NCBI GenBank assembly: GCA_030272155.1
Contig: CP126193.1
Coordinates: forward strand, 4,464,001-4,528,000
Source: Tetradesmus obliquus
Taxonomy: Eukaryota > Chlorophyta > Chlorophyceae > Sphaeropleales > Scenedesmaceae
Reading direction: 5' to 3'
Length of the DNA: 64,000 nucleotides
Shown here piece after piece: positions 45,815 to 57,545 of this stretch. The stretch's first letter is position 1. Each line of letters begins with the position of its first letter. The notes under the pieces are model-generated. The model saw only the letters and a program-made list of their open reading frames with translations, did not search any database and was not told the origin of the DNA. The position numbers and the translations under genes are program-made.

Positions 45815-48800
45815 CAGTATGTGTGCCTGAGCGTGAGATCTGTGCTTGGCTGCCACGGCTTGCTGCTGCTCATCAAGGCGCTGCTGCAGTGGTGCTTGCT
45901 CTTGGCCCTGCTGCCTCCCGCTGCTGCAGGCAGCGTTGCAGCGCTGTTGGGTGTCACAGGCGGCTGTTGCTGCTGCTGCTCCTGCTGCTGCTGCTGCTGC
46001 TGGCGCATAGCGGCACTCACGCCACTGGCAGCAGCAGCAGCAGCTCTGGCCCTGTCACTGGAGAAGTGCGCCTGCAAGGGTCAGCAGCAAAGAGCGGCGT
46101 AAGTTGCAACATTGCGTGCCGTGCTGCGTGCAAGCAGCATGACGTGCTTCACGAACTGTGGGCCCGACATGCATCTATTGTTTAGCAGCTATTCACTGTG
46201 CAGCTGCAAGTCACCCACCGGTCCAGCCCAATCTAGACGCAAATCTGCCTCGCTCCAATGCAGCTAGGCACGTGTCTTGCTCATTCTCTGCCTTCCAAGA
46301 GGGGCGGATTGTTGCTCCGAGAAGCGGGAAGCCGCCAAACAGTCCTGCTCCACAGCGCTTGGATCATGCAAATGTGGCTGAAGCCAGGCCTAGGTAAACA
46401 AACGTACGCCACATACATATAAGTCCAGGATGAGTCCAAACACCGGAGCAGAGCTCTCACCTGGATGATGTTTGGCGCTGCTGCCTTGAGCAGCGCCAGC
46501 CTGCAGCCCTTTACCGGCGATGAGCCGGCCTCTGGGATGATGATGCGGCGCAAACCGGCATGCAGCGCTGCTGTATCGAGGCAGAGGGGCCACCTGCAGC
46601 AACAGCGGCGGCGGCACACAATGCGCAAGTTGCAGGCCAGGCAAAGGAGGACCTGCAGCATGCAGGGATTCTGACAAGGGTACAGCTGTGGGGCACCACG
46701 AGCTGCGTGCCAGAAGTAGGAGCAGGTACAGAGGGGATGCACGACACAGAGGTACATAAGTTCAACTAGGGAGCATCACGTGCCGCATCCTGTCGCAAGC
46801 GGGACCAACTGATGTTGGCTTGACAGTACCAGCCGACGGTCTCTGCCGCTCAACCCACCTGCCACGCACTCGCTGTCCCTGTACACTAACAGTTGCACCT
46901 TGAGCTGCTCTGGGCCTTGCCAGGTGTCCCCAAACGCCGCGTCCAGCAGCGGCTGTGGGGCAGCCGGCCCCTAGACATGGCATGCAGCCAGGAAGCATTG
47001 GCTGGCACCTGCAGCAGGCAGTCCCGCAGCATTGACGAACTGGAATATTGCCCAAGTACTACAAAGTATGTGACACAACATGTATAGTGTGTGCTTCGCT
47101 GGAACTTGAGGTCGGTTGCCGACTCCGTTGGACAGAATAACCAATGGCTGCTGCTGCCGTTGCAGTGCTGCAAGGTGCCACGCATTATCGTGGCGCCTTC
47201 CCGCTGCCGTTCTGCAGCTGTTGGCCGAGCAGTTCATGACAACAATGCTATGCAAGAGTAGCGTTCAGCCTACCTCCTGCTGCTCCCAGCGGATGCCGCC
47301 GCCTGCTGGGAGCACGGCAGCTGCATTAGGTGTTGGTGCTGCTGTCGCTGGTGGCGCGGGCGCGGGTTCTGGTGGTGATGATGGTGCTGCTTCTGCTGCT
47401 GCTGCTGCTGCTGCATCTCTGTTGGCTCCTGCATCAGCCAGGGAAGCTATGATCTGCTGTGGCTGCTGCTGTGCTGCAGCTAGCTGCGCTGGGAAGCTCT
47501 GTGTTACAATCTCACGCCCAGGCCCTGCCTTCGGCCCTGCACTGGTGACTTCTGCTGCAACTTTTCTAGAGCTGATGTGCTTCCGGCTGGCTGGGCCTGC
47601 TGCTGCTGCTGCTGTTGCTGCAGGTGTTGCCGGTGCTGCCGGTGCTCCTGGTGCTGCTGCTTGATGCACCACCCTGTGCGGGATGCTTGGCTTCCGCCGG
47701 TGGCGCTGCATGGCGCCCGGTGTCGTTTTGCGGCCTGCCGCAGCCATGCCTGCTGTGGCTGAATCAGACACACCCGCAGCAGTTGCTGCACCAGCTGCGG
47801 CCGCTGCGGCCGCTGCGGCAGCTGCTGGTGTGCTGCTGCCAGTGGCGGTGTTGACGTGGATCTGTAGTGGGCAAACAATCGAGCACCTGGCTTTAGCAAC
47901 ACATCTGTTTGGCGGATACTTCTTCACTCTTTACTAAACTGTTGAACGCCGATTCAGCAACCATAGGGTGGACTTGCCGACGCAATTTGCAAGACATTAT
48001 GGAGCGTTAGCAGCTAACAGATACAAAGCGAGCTGCAGCCGTCATCATCACCCATACCAACCACCAGTGCACAGCAGAACTGTGAAATGACAGTTTTCAA
48101 TCAATCAATCAATCAACTACACGTTTTGCTAGCAAGAGATGGTACCTAGAAAGGCAGCCACTCCCAAACCACCTCAGGTGATTCCTGACCAGACGGGGCA
48201 ATCCCACAAGCCAGGGCCAGATACGGCCAGAACCTTCAAACACAGCAGAATAAGCAGGTCTCTCAATCACTGATGGCCCTGAGCTGGACCACCGCGTCAG
48301 TGCACTCCCGTGTTGGATGAATCCTTCCACAAGGGCACTGCCAACCCACACCAGCAATCATGAATGGCTCATTTGATGCCGGGTACATCTGCTGTAGGCG
48401 CTGCTGTCGGAAAAGTGACTGCTGCTGCCTGTAAGAGTGGGAGGACGAGCGGGAACTCCTCATAGGAGCCCCTACAGCATCAGGGTGGGTGACCCTGTAT
48501 ACCATAGACCGCCATGCACCCCTCATGAGACAGTAACCACGAAGGTCATCCATCTGATGGGGGAGTTCTAGTTGCTGCAAGTCGCTGTGCACACAGTCCG
48601 TCCACCGAACTGGAGGCCGGCCCCTATGACAGTTTTAGGCATGGTAATTGCACGACTGTACACCTGCAAGCAATGCTGGTCCCCAATGTGCTGTGAGTGG
48701 TGTTGCTGAAGTGTACAGCTCCACAGACTCATGTAAGCAAGCCATCCGAGCCCAGTTGTGGTGACACCTGATGTAGTATCTGATGCAGGCAATGCACATG

Positions 48801-51800
48801 GGTACCTGATGCACTGAACTACACAGTCATCAAGCCAACTTGCAGACTCAGCAACCCACGTAAGCCTGACTTGAATGTTGCAGTACAGATCATCGCACAC
48901 ACCTGAGTCTACTACTTTTTGGTTTTTTGCTATGCAAAAAACACTTGTGGCTCGCCACAAGGGCGCAGCACTTTTGTTCTTTAGAACAAAAGGTACATTT
49001 TAAATAAGCAAAAAAAGTCTACTATAATGTTCATATGTAAAAATAGAAAATAGTAAAAAATATATATTTGAAAAAATCATTCCTGCTCCACTGGACAGAC
49101 AGGAAGTGATTTGCCCGCCTTCACCAACCTACATCTGAACCTGCGCTCACCTGAACGTAGTTGGGCGGCGCTGTGCGCAGCAGCAGCGTCTGGCAGCCTG
49201 CCAGGTGAGGCGCAACGTGCCTGGGCAGCCACATGACATGCGGCCCCATGGCTGTTGTGATGCGTGCCCCTGGGCCGCCTGCGTCATGCAGCCAGATGCC
49301 ACCAGCAGCAAGCAGGGCTAGGAGTTGAGTCAATAGCAATCTTGTTTGCACCTTGCAGCAACTGCTGTAACAGCTGCAGATACAGCATCATCATCAACAT
49401 GTGAATAAAGTTGTTTCACCAAGCTGTGTGCAGCGCTTGCGGCTACTGTGCTGCAACTTTCCGCGCAGCCATCTTGGCATGTGCAGGCACACCTAGGTGG
49501 CCTGATCAGGCTTGATCACGCACCTGCAACGCACACGCCGTTCTTGTGCACTGACAGCTGCACCTTGAAGCCAGGCTGCTTCCTGGTGTCACCAAAGTCT
49601 GAGCGAGGGATATAGATGTACTGTCTGGCTGTTGATGCTCCTGAGAGTTGCAAAGCCTGCAGTCCCATAATGAGTTGTGGCATGCGTTGTCAGCAAGGAC
49701 ATGCAGGAAGCTGTGGGTTGGGAGGCCTGCACCAGCAAACTCCCTCAAATCCCGCGTATACATCACAGCTCAAGCGGCTGGCAGTGTACCTTATCCATAC
49801 ATGTGCAGAGTGGGCTTCAGGCCAATAGGGCCCAGCATTGCCATGCTTGGGTAGAACTGCTGCTCGCCATCTTGGGACAAGTAAATGACCCAGCATAGTA
49901 AGCTGCTGGCTTTCACAAAGTCATGCTTGGCATTGTTGCAACAGCCACAACGGGCAGAGCAAGGCATGCGCAGCCTCACCGGCAGCTCCTTCCACAGAGT
50001 GGCATCCGCCTCCACTGCTGCTGCTGCTGCCTCTGCTGCCTGCTGCGCTGCTGCTGCTGCAGCTGGTGACTGCAAGTGCAGCGTGAGCTGCGTGCTGCCC
50101 CTGACACCTGACATGCTGATGATGGTGTGGCCAGCGTGGTTGCACAGGGTTGCGGCAGCTCCGTTCAGGCGGTAATGCACTTTGCTCCCCGACCCACGGT
50201 GGCGAATGCTGCCTGCAGGCTCAAAGATGAGAAAGTCAACACAAGAAGGCTGTGGATGTCTGGTGGAGAGCAACCGCAGCCGCATAGTCAATTGAAGCCC
50301 ATGTGCATGTGCAACGTTACCACCGCGTGATGCAAGCAGCATCAAGTGTCACCGGTACTTGCAGCTCTGCCATGGGTGAGCAATATGGCCTGTGAGTAGC
50401 AAGGTATGTCAATGCCTGCCCAGCCCCAGCAGTGCTAATGGTCTTGCAAACTCCTCACCTGCCGCCGCTGCTGCACCTGCACTCAGTGCTACACCCGCAG
50501 CTGGTGTGCTGTCAACTCCATCAACTGTGAGGCGCAGCTGCACCTGCTGCTGCTGCCCCTGCTGCAGGTCGGGGAAGACCTCCACAACACGACCCTTTGG
50601 CACATTGGTCTGCACTCGAAACGGTTTCTGCTGGGTTGTTGCCTGGATCATGAATGCCTGTTACAGCAGCACATAATGCACAGGCAGCAGCATCAATGCA
50701 GGGCCCTGCTGGATGCGGCAGCAGTTGGCCGACCATGTGCTGATCTTGTCATCTGGTTACAGTGCCATACGTAAGGTTTGTATGGCTCTTGGCAGGACAC
50801 CTGTATTTGCAGAATACGTTTGCAGCAAAACCGCAGCGGCTGGAAACTGAAGGTGCGCTGGGCCAGAGCAAATTTGCACCTACCGCAAACACAGCATGAA
50901 CCACGTCTAGCAACTGCGCATTGTGCTCCACCTTGTTGCAATGCAATCCGTTCTGCCAAAGTTCTCACCATGCCATTCACACGCACGATGCCTCCTGGCA
51001 GGTTACACACTGCAAGCCGCCGCCGGTCTGAGGCAGGCTCCCCAGCTGCGTCTGCAGCACCTGCAGTGGCAATGCGCCGCTTGCTGCTGGGGCTGCTGCT
51101 GTCCTGCTGCAGCCGCCTCTTGCGTGTCTGCTGCTGCTGGGCTGTCTCAGGCAGCTCTGTGTCAGTGTTGGTGGCACTGCTGAGCTGCTGCTGCTGCTGG
51201 TGGTGTGCATCCTGCTGCTCTGATGCCTCATCTTCACCACCAAGACTGTCAAGCGAGCTGCTATCATGACTGTACTTGCTGCTGTCACCTGGTGTGGCAT
51301 CATTGTGTGTTTCAAATCCCTTCTCATCTTCGCTTGCTGAAGCAGCTGCAGCTGCAGCTGCTTCTTCAGCTTCTATTGGCCTGGTGTGCCGCTGCCCCTT
51401 CTGCTGTTGTTGCTGCTGTGGCGCTCGCATGACGCTGACGCTGTAGCAGGGCTCTGCAACAAAGAGCAGGTGAGACATGGTGGTAATTATACAAGTTCAA
51501 CATCTGCGCTGGTTGCAGCGAAGGGATCAAAACGCAGCCGGGCACCTGGGCATGCGATCTGCAATCAACGCAGCATGCATGCCCCGCAAACTGAACCCGT
51601 TGGGCCAGAACAGCAGATCCAGCAGTAATCAGTACGTTGCTCCCAGTCCGAGGCCGATCCGACTGCAGTGACCCCAGCGACGCAAACATTGCTGCCTGCT
51701 GCTCACCTGGTCAATGTGGCTTATATACAGCCAATATGATGAACAAAGTACTGCTTAGTTTAGCTGCTGCTACCTGTGACAGCACCTCGCATGCTGGAAG

Positions 51801-53045
51801 GCAGTTTCAGCAGATGCACCAGGTCCAGCTGGGGGTTGGGGTTCGGGTCTCTGCTGGGCGCTTTAGACAGGATCCTCCGGAGGTTCGAACAGCAACTCTG
51901 AGGCAGTCTGTGCCCGCCATTGTGATTGGTGGTTGCCTTGGCCAAAACGTGCAACAGAAGTGGCTTGTAACATGTACTGTGACGCCAATTCGCGGGCGGG
52001 GCCGAGCGCATGAGCAAAATCTCAGCATGCACTGATGTGGCCTATTACAACCGACACATCCAACTGCCACCTTCAACTCAGCAACACCCTGTACACCCTG
52101 GTAACCTGCTGCTGCGTGCCTTTTGCCGGTCAATTGTTGGATGACCAAGCCTGCATAGCTGTGCCAAACACTGTGTGCATCTTGCACTGGAACCAAGTGT
52201 GCCTGCAAGCTGCTGCATCCCTTTGAGCTTCAAGCAAACAGCTACTGCTGCCGTTCAACGCAGTGCCGCTGCACAGGCTGTCACTCCTTCTGTGGTGGGT
52301 CCACGTAGGTGGTGGTGGTGCGGTCATCTGGCACTGCCTTGTCTTGCTGCACAGCAGCAGCAGCAGCAGCAGCAGTAGCAGCAGCACGGCACAGCTCAGT
52401 ACATGTACAAGTACACGTACACGGCAAACCTGTGCAGTAATGCAGGACCAGACCAGCACTTTCTGCGTGTTGCTGTGGTGCCCACAGCGCTGGACGTTGC
52501 AGTTCATTGAACGGGCAGTACTCCCATCACACCACACAACAGCGCGAACATCGGCCGCAGGTGACCAGGATTATGACACGGCACTACCCAACACTGTTGC
52601 TTGTGCAAAGCACGTTTGCAGAGGATCTGTCTTTTTAAGCAGTGGGTTGAAGACAATTATATGATTGTGTCATCAACATGCCAGAATGCATGGCAGGCTG
52701 AGGCAGTGCTTGCATGCTGCATGCCTCTGCATCTGTGCATCTGTGCTCTGGTGCAGTGATCTGGCACCCTGTTGATGTGATCATGTGCACAAGGACCACG
52801 TTCGTTTTGTCTGCTGTTGCGCATGTTGGCATATATCAGCTGATATGTACTCTTCAGCAACATACGCTGGCAGCAGGCCTGGGTCAGCAGGGTACTGTCA
52901 GACTCACCTGCACAGCAGCTGCCAGGGTGTCAGGGCCACGCATCGCCTGCACCTCGGGCGAGGTGGAGTTCTTGATGTCCGGTGCGGCTTCGCTGGTCGA
53001 TTTGGGCTGAGCCCCGGAGCCCTGCTGCTGCTGGCTCGGGTCCAT
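45210..53045 (-). CDS. Large unrecognised protein with a duplicated module and polyalanine tract
   Basis: Family not recognised. Sixteen exons fit one phase chain of about 1124 residues: 53045-52908, 52520-52430, 52202-52097, 51976-51774, 51453-51011, 50952-50884, 50657-50459, 50212-49980, 49656-49524, 49317-49151, 47861-47274, 47167-47063 (least certain), 46970-46859, 46567-46461, 46071-46021 and 45839-45210. After a Gln/Ser-rich start, exon 5 is a long acidic, polyQ-bearing linker. Beta-strand-like stretches follow (QLRLTVDGV, TQLTLHLQ). A module then occurs twice: FGDTRKQPGFKVQLSVHKNG..CVAALLAAGG..APPNYVQ, and FGDTWQGPEQLKVQLLVYRDSECVAALHAG..AAPNIIQ. The two copies share intron positions and phases and are separated by an Ala/Pro-rich exon. 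The C-terminus follows a tract of about 24 Ala. It may be more than one gene; Ig-like or beta-sandwich modules are a guess. Confidence 0.55.
45743..45811. repeat. Uninterrupted (CTG)23 microsatellite in coding sequence
   Basis: Sixty-nine bases of pure CTG. On the gene strand it is CAG; with the preferred splice (donor after 46021, acceptor before 45839) it is read as GCA, polyalanine. The other two frames, Gln and Ser, hit stops before the conserved C-terminus. Confidence 0.9.
48097..48116. repeat. TCAA tetranucleotide microsatellite
   Basis: About five TCAA units in a row inside the long intron of the large minus-strand gene. Confidence 0.7.
48895..49085. other. AT-rich intronic insert with three perfect hairpins
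   Basis: This stretch is far more AT-rich than anything nearby and sits in the 1.3-kb intron between the exons at 49317-49151 and 47861-47274. It starts with three adjacent hairpins: gttttttgc/gcaaaaaac (48922-48942), cttgtgg/ccacaag (48944-48961) and cttttgttct/agaacaaaag (48971-48992). Palindrome clusters like this are typical of chlorophyte organelle intergenic DNA, so it may be a transferred organelle fragment. Confidence 0.6.
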
Positions 53046-53898
53046 TTCACTGCTGGCGTTTGAAGGGCAAACGTGGAATAAAGGTTCACGCGACCGGCTA
53101 TAAAAATTAAAAAGGTGTCCACTGCGATTTTTACTGTCGTGCTGTAGAATGCACGCACTTGGGTCACTTCCTGGCCTCGCACATCAAACGTTGGACGCCG
53201 AAAGCCCAAACGACAGAAACTGCCGCGATCGCTGACATTCCCTTGATTTAAGGGCGCTTACTGCTGGAAAAAACAGATGCCTGTAAGCCATGCGGAGGAG
53301 CGTATTTTAAAGAGCTCTCGGCCAAACATTTGCAGGTTGTTATGCTGGGTTGTGCCTGTACAGTCATCCAAAGTCAACCACTGGCTATGGTACTGCCACA
53401 CATCACAGCTACAGCACCAGGAGCCCACTTTCTATGATCATGCAACAATGCGTCTGTACAGACAACAGCGCAACACATGCCGCCTCATGTGCGCGCGTGC
53501 AGTGGCGCGGCACTGCAGCGTGCAGTGCAACAGAACATTGGAGCTGAACACGAGGGGGCATGCAAACCTTGAACAGCTGGAAACTCGCCATCAGTGGCTG
53601 CGCACGCAAGTCATTTACAATCGGCCAGGTCCCGCAAATCTAGCAGATACCAGTTGATACAACAGCATTGAATTACATTACATTACACGCTCCAATCAAC
53701 GAGGAGTGGGAACCCCAGTCAGGAGCCAACGAGAGGCTCATAGGGGGAGCAGCCTCACCAGCCCAACAGCAGGACCCGTGTTCGCCAGCGGAGCAACACC
53801 TGGACCTGTACTCGCTGCAGCTCTCTGCACTCTCGCAGCACCTGCGGCACCCACTGCTGCGCTAGTCAGCATCCACACAACAGCCGCGCTTCGACCAG
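53046..53898. other. Gene-free stretch between two minus-strand genes
   Basis: Promoter side of the large gene and 3' flank of CSN4. A GCGATCGC octamer occurs at 53225-53232. The second copy of the two-hairpin element and a triple TGTAA lie at 53672-53740. No gene is supported. Confidence 0.45.
53672..53740 (-). repeat. Dispersed two-hairpin element, copy B, with triple TGTAA
   Basis: It matches 14115-14180 over about 65 bp with both hairpins kept (GAGCC/GGCTC arms and CTCC/GGAG arms). On the minus strand it ends in three consecutive TGTAAT pentamers (53673-53687), about 215 bp beyond the CSN4 stop, so it probably carries the CSN4 poly(A) signal. Confidence 0.6.
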
Positions 53899-54271
53899 CT
53901 ACTGCGCAGCCACTGCTGCGCCGTGCCCTGCTGCTGCCAGCTGCTCCAGGATGCTGTCCACCTTCACACACGTGGCCGTCACCTGGCGCTCCCACTGCAC
54001 CAGCTGCTCCAGGCTGGCCTCAAAGTGGATCAGCCCATCCACCTGGTCAATGCTGCCCTGCAGCCGGCCCTCCCCAATCATGTCAGCAGCCAGCTCTTCG
54101 GCCTTGGCAGGTTGCACATCCAGCAGCGTGCCCAGCTCCTGCATGCAGCAGCAGCAGCAGCAGCACGACAGCAGTGTGATCCTTTGTGGCATATAAATTG
54201 CTGAATTTGTCGGCAGCAAGCTCCTCAGCCTTCATCGGTTGCACATCCAGCAGCGTGCCCAGCTCCTGCAC

Positions 54272-54304
<33 letters not shown>

Positions 54305-56405
54305 CCACCACAGCAGTGTGATCCTTTGTGGCATACAAACCGCTGAATTTGTCAGCAGCAAGCTCCTCAGCCTTGGCCGGTTGCACATCCAGCAGCGTGC
54401 CCAGCTCCTGCAAGCAGCAGCAGCAGCAGCAGCGCGGCGGCGACAGCAGCAGTGGTGTACTGTAAGCATAATAGCGTGCATCAAATGCATTGCATACTGC
54501 AAGAAGCGAGTCAGGGCGAAAGCTCTGCGTTTGCACACATAAACTGCTGCCATGCCGAGCAGTTGCACAGGAATCGACAAACATGTAGCAACAGGCGACA
54601 AAGAGCCAGCCAAACAATCACGGAGTGGCAACAGGTTGCGAAACACATACACAGAAGACAGAGCTGCAAGGCAACAAGAGCTGCAGGCGCAGCCGCAGCT
54701 AAAGCCCGCCTCACCGCCACTGAGATGTTGTTGTACAGCTTGCTGGCACTGAGCAGGTTGTGCTGCATGACGGCCTTGGACAGCACCGTGGAGCCGTCCG
54801 GCAGCGTGGCCATCTGGTGCTGCTTCAGCGTGGCCGCAAACGCCTCCACCTCCTCCCTGCGGCAGCAGCAGCAGCAGCAGCAGCGCGCAGGCAAACATAA
54901 GTACTGGTGGAAGATTTAGCGCCATCTGTCTGGGCACTTTGAACCGGGCAGAATGACTAGGAGAGGCGACAGCATGTGGCTTACAACGGCAAACAATGCA
55001 GTGCATGCCAGGCAACATGACTGCAGGCTATCAACAAACATGATAGTGCAACGCCTAGCTATCTGCTGCGCAAGCCTCAGCCGCCACCCACCGCCGCAGG
55101 ATGCGCTCCAGGTAGACCTTCTCCAGGAAGGGGAACACCGGCAGGCTTGCGCTGCGCTCATCCTTGTAGAGCTGGCTCAGCATGCGGCTGCGCTGCGGGC
55201 CTGCGGCCGCCAGGATGGTGCACGTGATCGCGTTGTTTAGCGCGCCTGCATGCGGCAAGCAGCAAGCGGCAGGGCAGGTGCAGGCACGCGGATGATGTTG
55301 CAGCCTCATGCGATTGTTGTTGCTGGGCGCAGCACTCAATCGCCACCTGCTGCGCTGCACCGCATATGTTGAACTATGAGGTGCTGCTGCCCCACCATAC
55401 ACATACCTATGAGGTCGTCCTCCCCCACTGCCAGCCCTCCCACTGTGCGTGTGGTGATGCTGGACAGCTCGTAGTAGCGCGAGGCGGCATCAATGAACCT
55501 GCAGAAGGCATGCAGGCGCAGCAGTGCGGCAGCACAGGAGGCACAGGGCATGTGTTGTGGCATAGAACACAAGCAGAACAGTGGCGGCTACATTCTGCAC
55601 CTCAAACCATAACATGCTGCATCCCAAAGTATGACCGGCGCCAGCTGTGTAGCCATCGCAACGCACGCGGTGAACACCCACGCCGTGCACAACAAGCTAG
55701 TACAGCAACCAACATGCTGCCGCAGCAGCCATGTGCTGCTTCCCATGAAATTATGGCAGACATATCTTTGGCGTCCATGATGCGCACACAGCTGGTCTTA
55801 TACTGCAGCTCCAGCACAAAATCCATTGACTGCTACGTCAACATGCTGCTGCTGCTGCTGCTGTTGATAATGTGCCACGTGGCTGCACCATTTCGGGCCT
55901 GGGCATTTCACACATCAGCACGGTGCACAGCACGCTAGCCAACAAGCAGCTGCAGCAGCCATATGAGTCCGCATGTCCCTACCGCCGCTTGGCGTCCATT
56001 ATGCGTGCGTAGCTGGTCTTGTACTGCAGCTCCAGCACAGGGTCCTTGCTGCCTGCGATGAGGCTGGAGGCCTTCTTGATGTACGTCTCTGCACTCACGG
56101 GGTCGTCGTCCTCCAGGTACAGCATGGCCACCTTGATGTGCGTGGCCAGCTTGTATGCAGGCTCCACGGCACGCACACCTGCACAGCAGCAGCAGCAGCA
56201 GCCATAGCAGAGTTGCTTAGAAGTGTGCGAGGTGTTCTGGAAGGAAGCACGGACAGCATGTGTACGAGCGCTGTCAAGTGCTTCGCCTGCACAGACCGAT
56301 GCCTGCTTGCTGCCTGTGCCTCTGCTGCAGGGAAGCAGCTCGGCTGTCATAGCTGGATGCTTATTCATTATGCAAGCCAGCACTCTAGGCTGCCGTGGCC
56401 ACTCT

Positions 56406-56447
<42 letters not shown>

Positions 56448-57545
56448 GCGCGCACCCGAGTCCAGGTCGATGCCCGCCAGCACCTGCGCCGCCTTGCTCC
56501 ACGCCTCCTCGCGCTCCAGCTGCTCCGCCAGCCGCTCACGGATGAGCGTGGACTGGTCCAGGAACGACACGCCACGCGGGCTGATGCGATTCAGCGCACT
56601 GCGGCGCAGCAGCAGCAGCGGCGGCAGGAGGAGGGGCTTCGGGAGTGGGGTGTGGGGGTTTGACAGGAAGCAGCATGCTGCGCGTTGCTGAGTGTGTGTG
56701 AGGTGTACGAAGAGGCCAAGCAAGTGCATGCAGTAATATGCTGCAGATGTACCACTGGGTGGCACTTAGCTCTCTGCATGTGCCAGCACATGGGCTCAAA
56801 GTGCTGTGCACACACTGTGCATATCACTGGCCTGCAGCCTTCACCCTCTGCTGTCTGGCGCTGCTACGTAGCCATTATTCGTATCTGCTGCTGCAGGTGC
56901 TGCACATGTTGGTGCTGCATTGCTGTCAAACAAACACATATCTGCATATGTCACTGCAGCGTGCTGCTGCTGGCTGCCGCCACTCACTGCATGGCCACGG
57001 CCTTGTGCACTTCTGCGGGCAGCTTTGACGTCTCCTGCGCAAAGCTGGCCAGCAGCTGCCTGCTGACCACCAGCGGCACCTCGTCAGACAGCACTGCAGC
57101 AGCAGCGGCAGCAGCAGCAAGAGCAGGAGCAGCAGCAGCACACAGCAGAAGGGTTGCAAGACTAGCAGCGATGCTTCCAAAGGGTTGTGTTGTGAAGCAA
57201 CATGATGGTACGTGCATGCCCTGCCACAGCTGGCGCCAAGCGTGACGGCATGAGAATTCAGCAGTTTTATATTGGCGAGCATATCAGGCAGCTGCAACCT
57301 TATCCTGGCACTGTGTTGCTGCTGCAGACATCGCTACAGCACTGCATGTTGGACTAATCCAAGGTGCAGCAAAGTCAGACGCATCATGGTGCTGCTGCCG
57401 TACACCTACTGTGATCGACGAAGGCATTCAAGTCTGCTTCTGATGCTGCTTGGATGAGCCCTCCTAGTAGCTGCTTGTACAGCTCTGCTTTCTGCTTTGG
57501 ATCGGCAGAGCCAGCTATCTGCTCCAGCTGCTCTTGAACACCCAT
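53899..57545 (-). CDS. CSN4: COP9 signalosome subunit 4
   Basis: PCI-domain subunit of the COP9 signalosome, which removes NEDD8/RUB from cullins and so controls CRL ubiquitin ligases. Eight exons join in phase: 57545-57410, 57093-56988, 56598-56456, 56178-55983, 55498-55407, 55245-55092, 54856-54715 and 54138-53899, giving 402 residues against about 400 in plants and animals. Conserved blocks: [77 protein letters not shown], then the PCI winged helix with [39 protein letters not shown] and [11 protein letters not shown]. Two introns contain decayed copies of neighbouring exon edges. Also in this window is DCAF13, a substrate receptor of the cullin ligases this complex acts on; I infer no direct link. 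Confidence 0.96.
54085..54425 (-). repeat. Three copies of the 5' edge of the last CSN4 exon
   Basis: The acceptor and opening codons of the last exon ([10 protein letters not shown]) occur at the real edge 54138 and again at 54265 and 54407, 127 and 142 bp apart, each preceded by a CTG run and an intact CAG acceptor. The copies share a further downstream segment ([12 protein letters not shown]) absent from the real exon, where MIGEGRLQG follows instead. Confidence 0.85.
55772..55835 (-). repeat. Decayed copy of the 3' edge of CSN4 exon 4
   Basis: About 60 bp in the following intron repeat the end of exon 4: the copy reads [18 protein letters not shown] where the exon reads [18 protein letters not shown]. 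The donor GTAGGG is not preserved in the copy. Confidence 0.8.

Noticed and set aside
45607-46077. Polyserine reading of the CAG tract continuing from the exon at 46071
   Set aside because: This frame stops at 45607 and misses the C-terminal domain. A GTGAGT donor at 46020 and an in-phase acceptor before 45839 give a better model.
50884-51011. 16-nt micro-intron (gtgagaactttggcag) in the large minus-strand gene
   Set aside because: Phase would allow it, but it is far too short for normal splicing. A 58-nt intron with donor GTGTGT and the same acceptor fits equally well.
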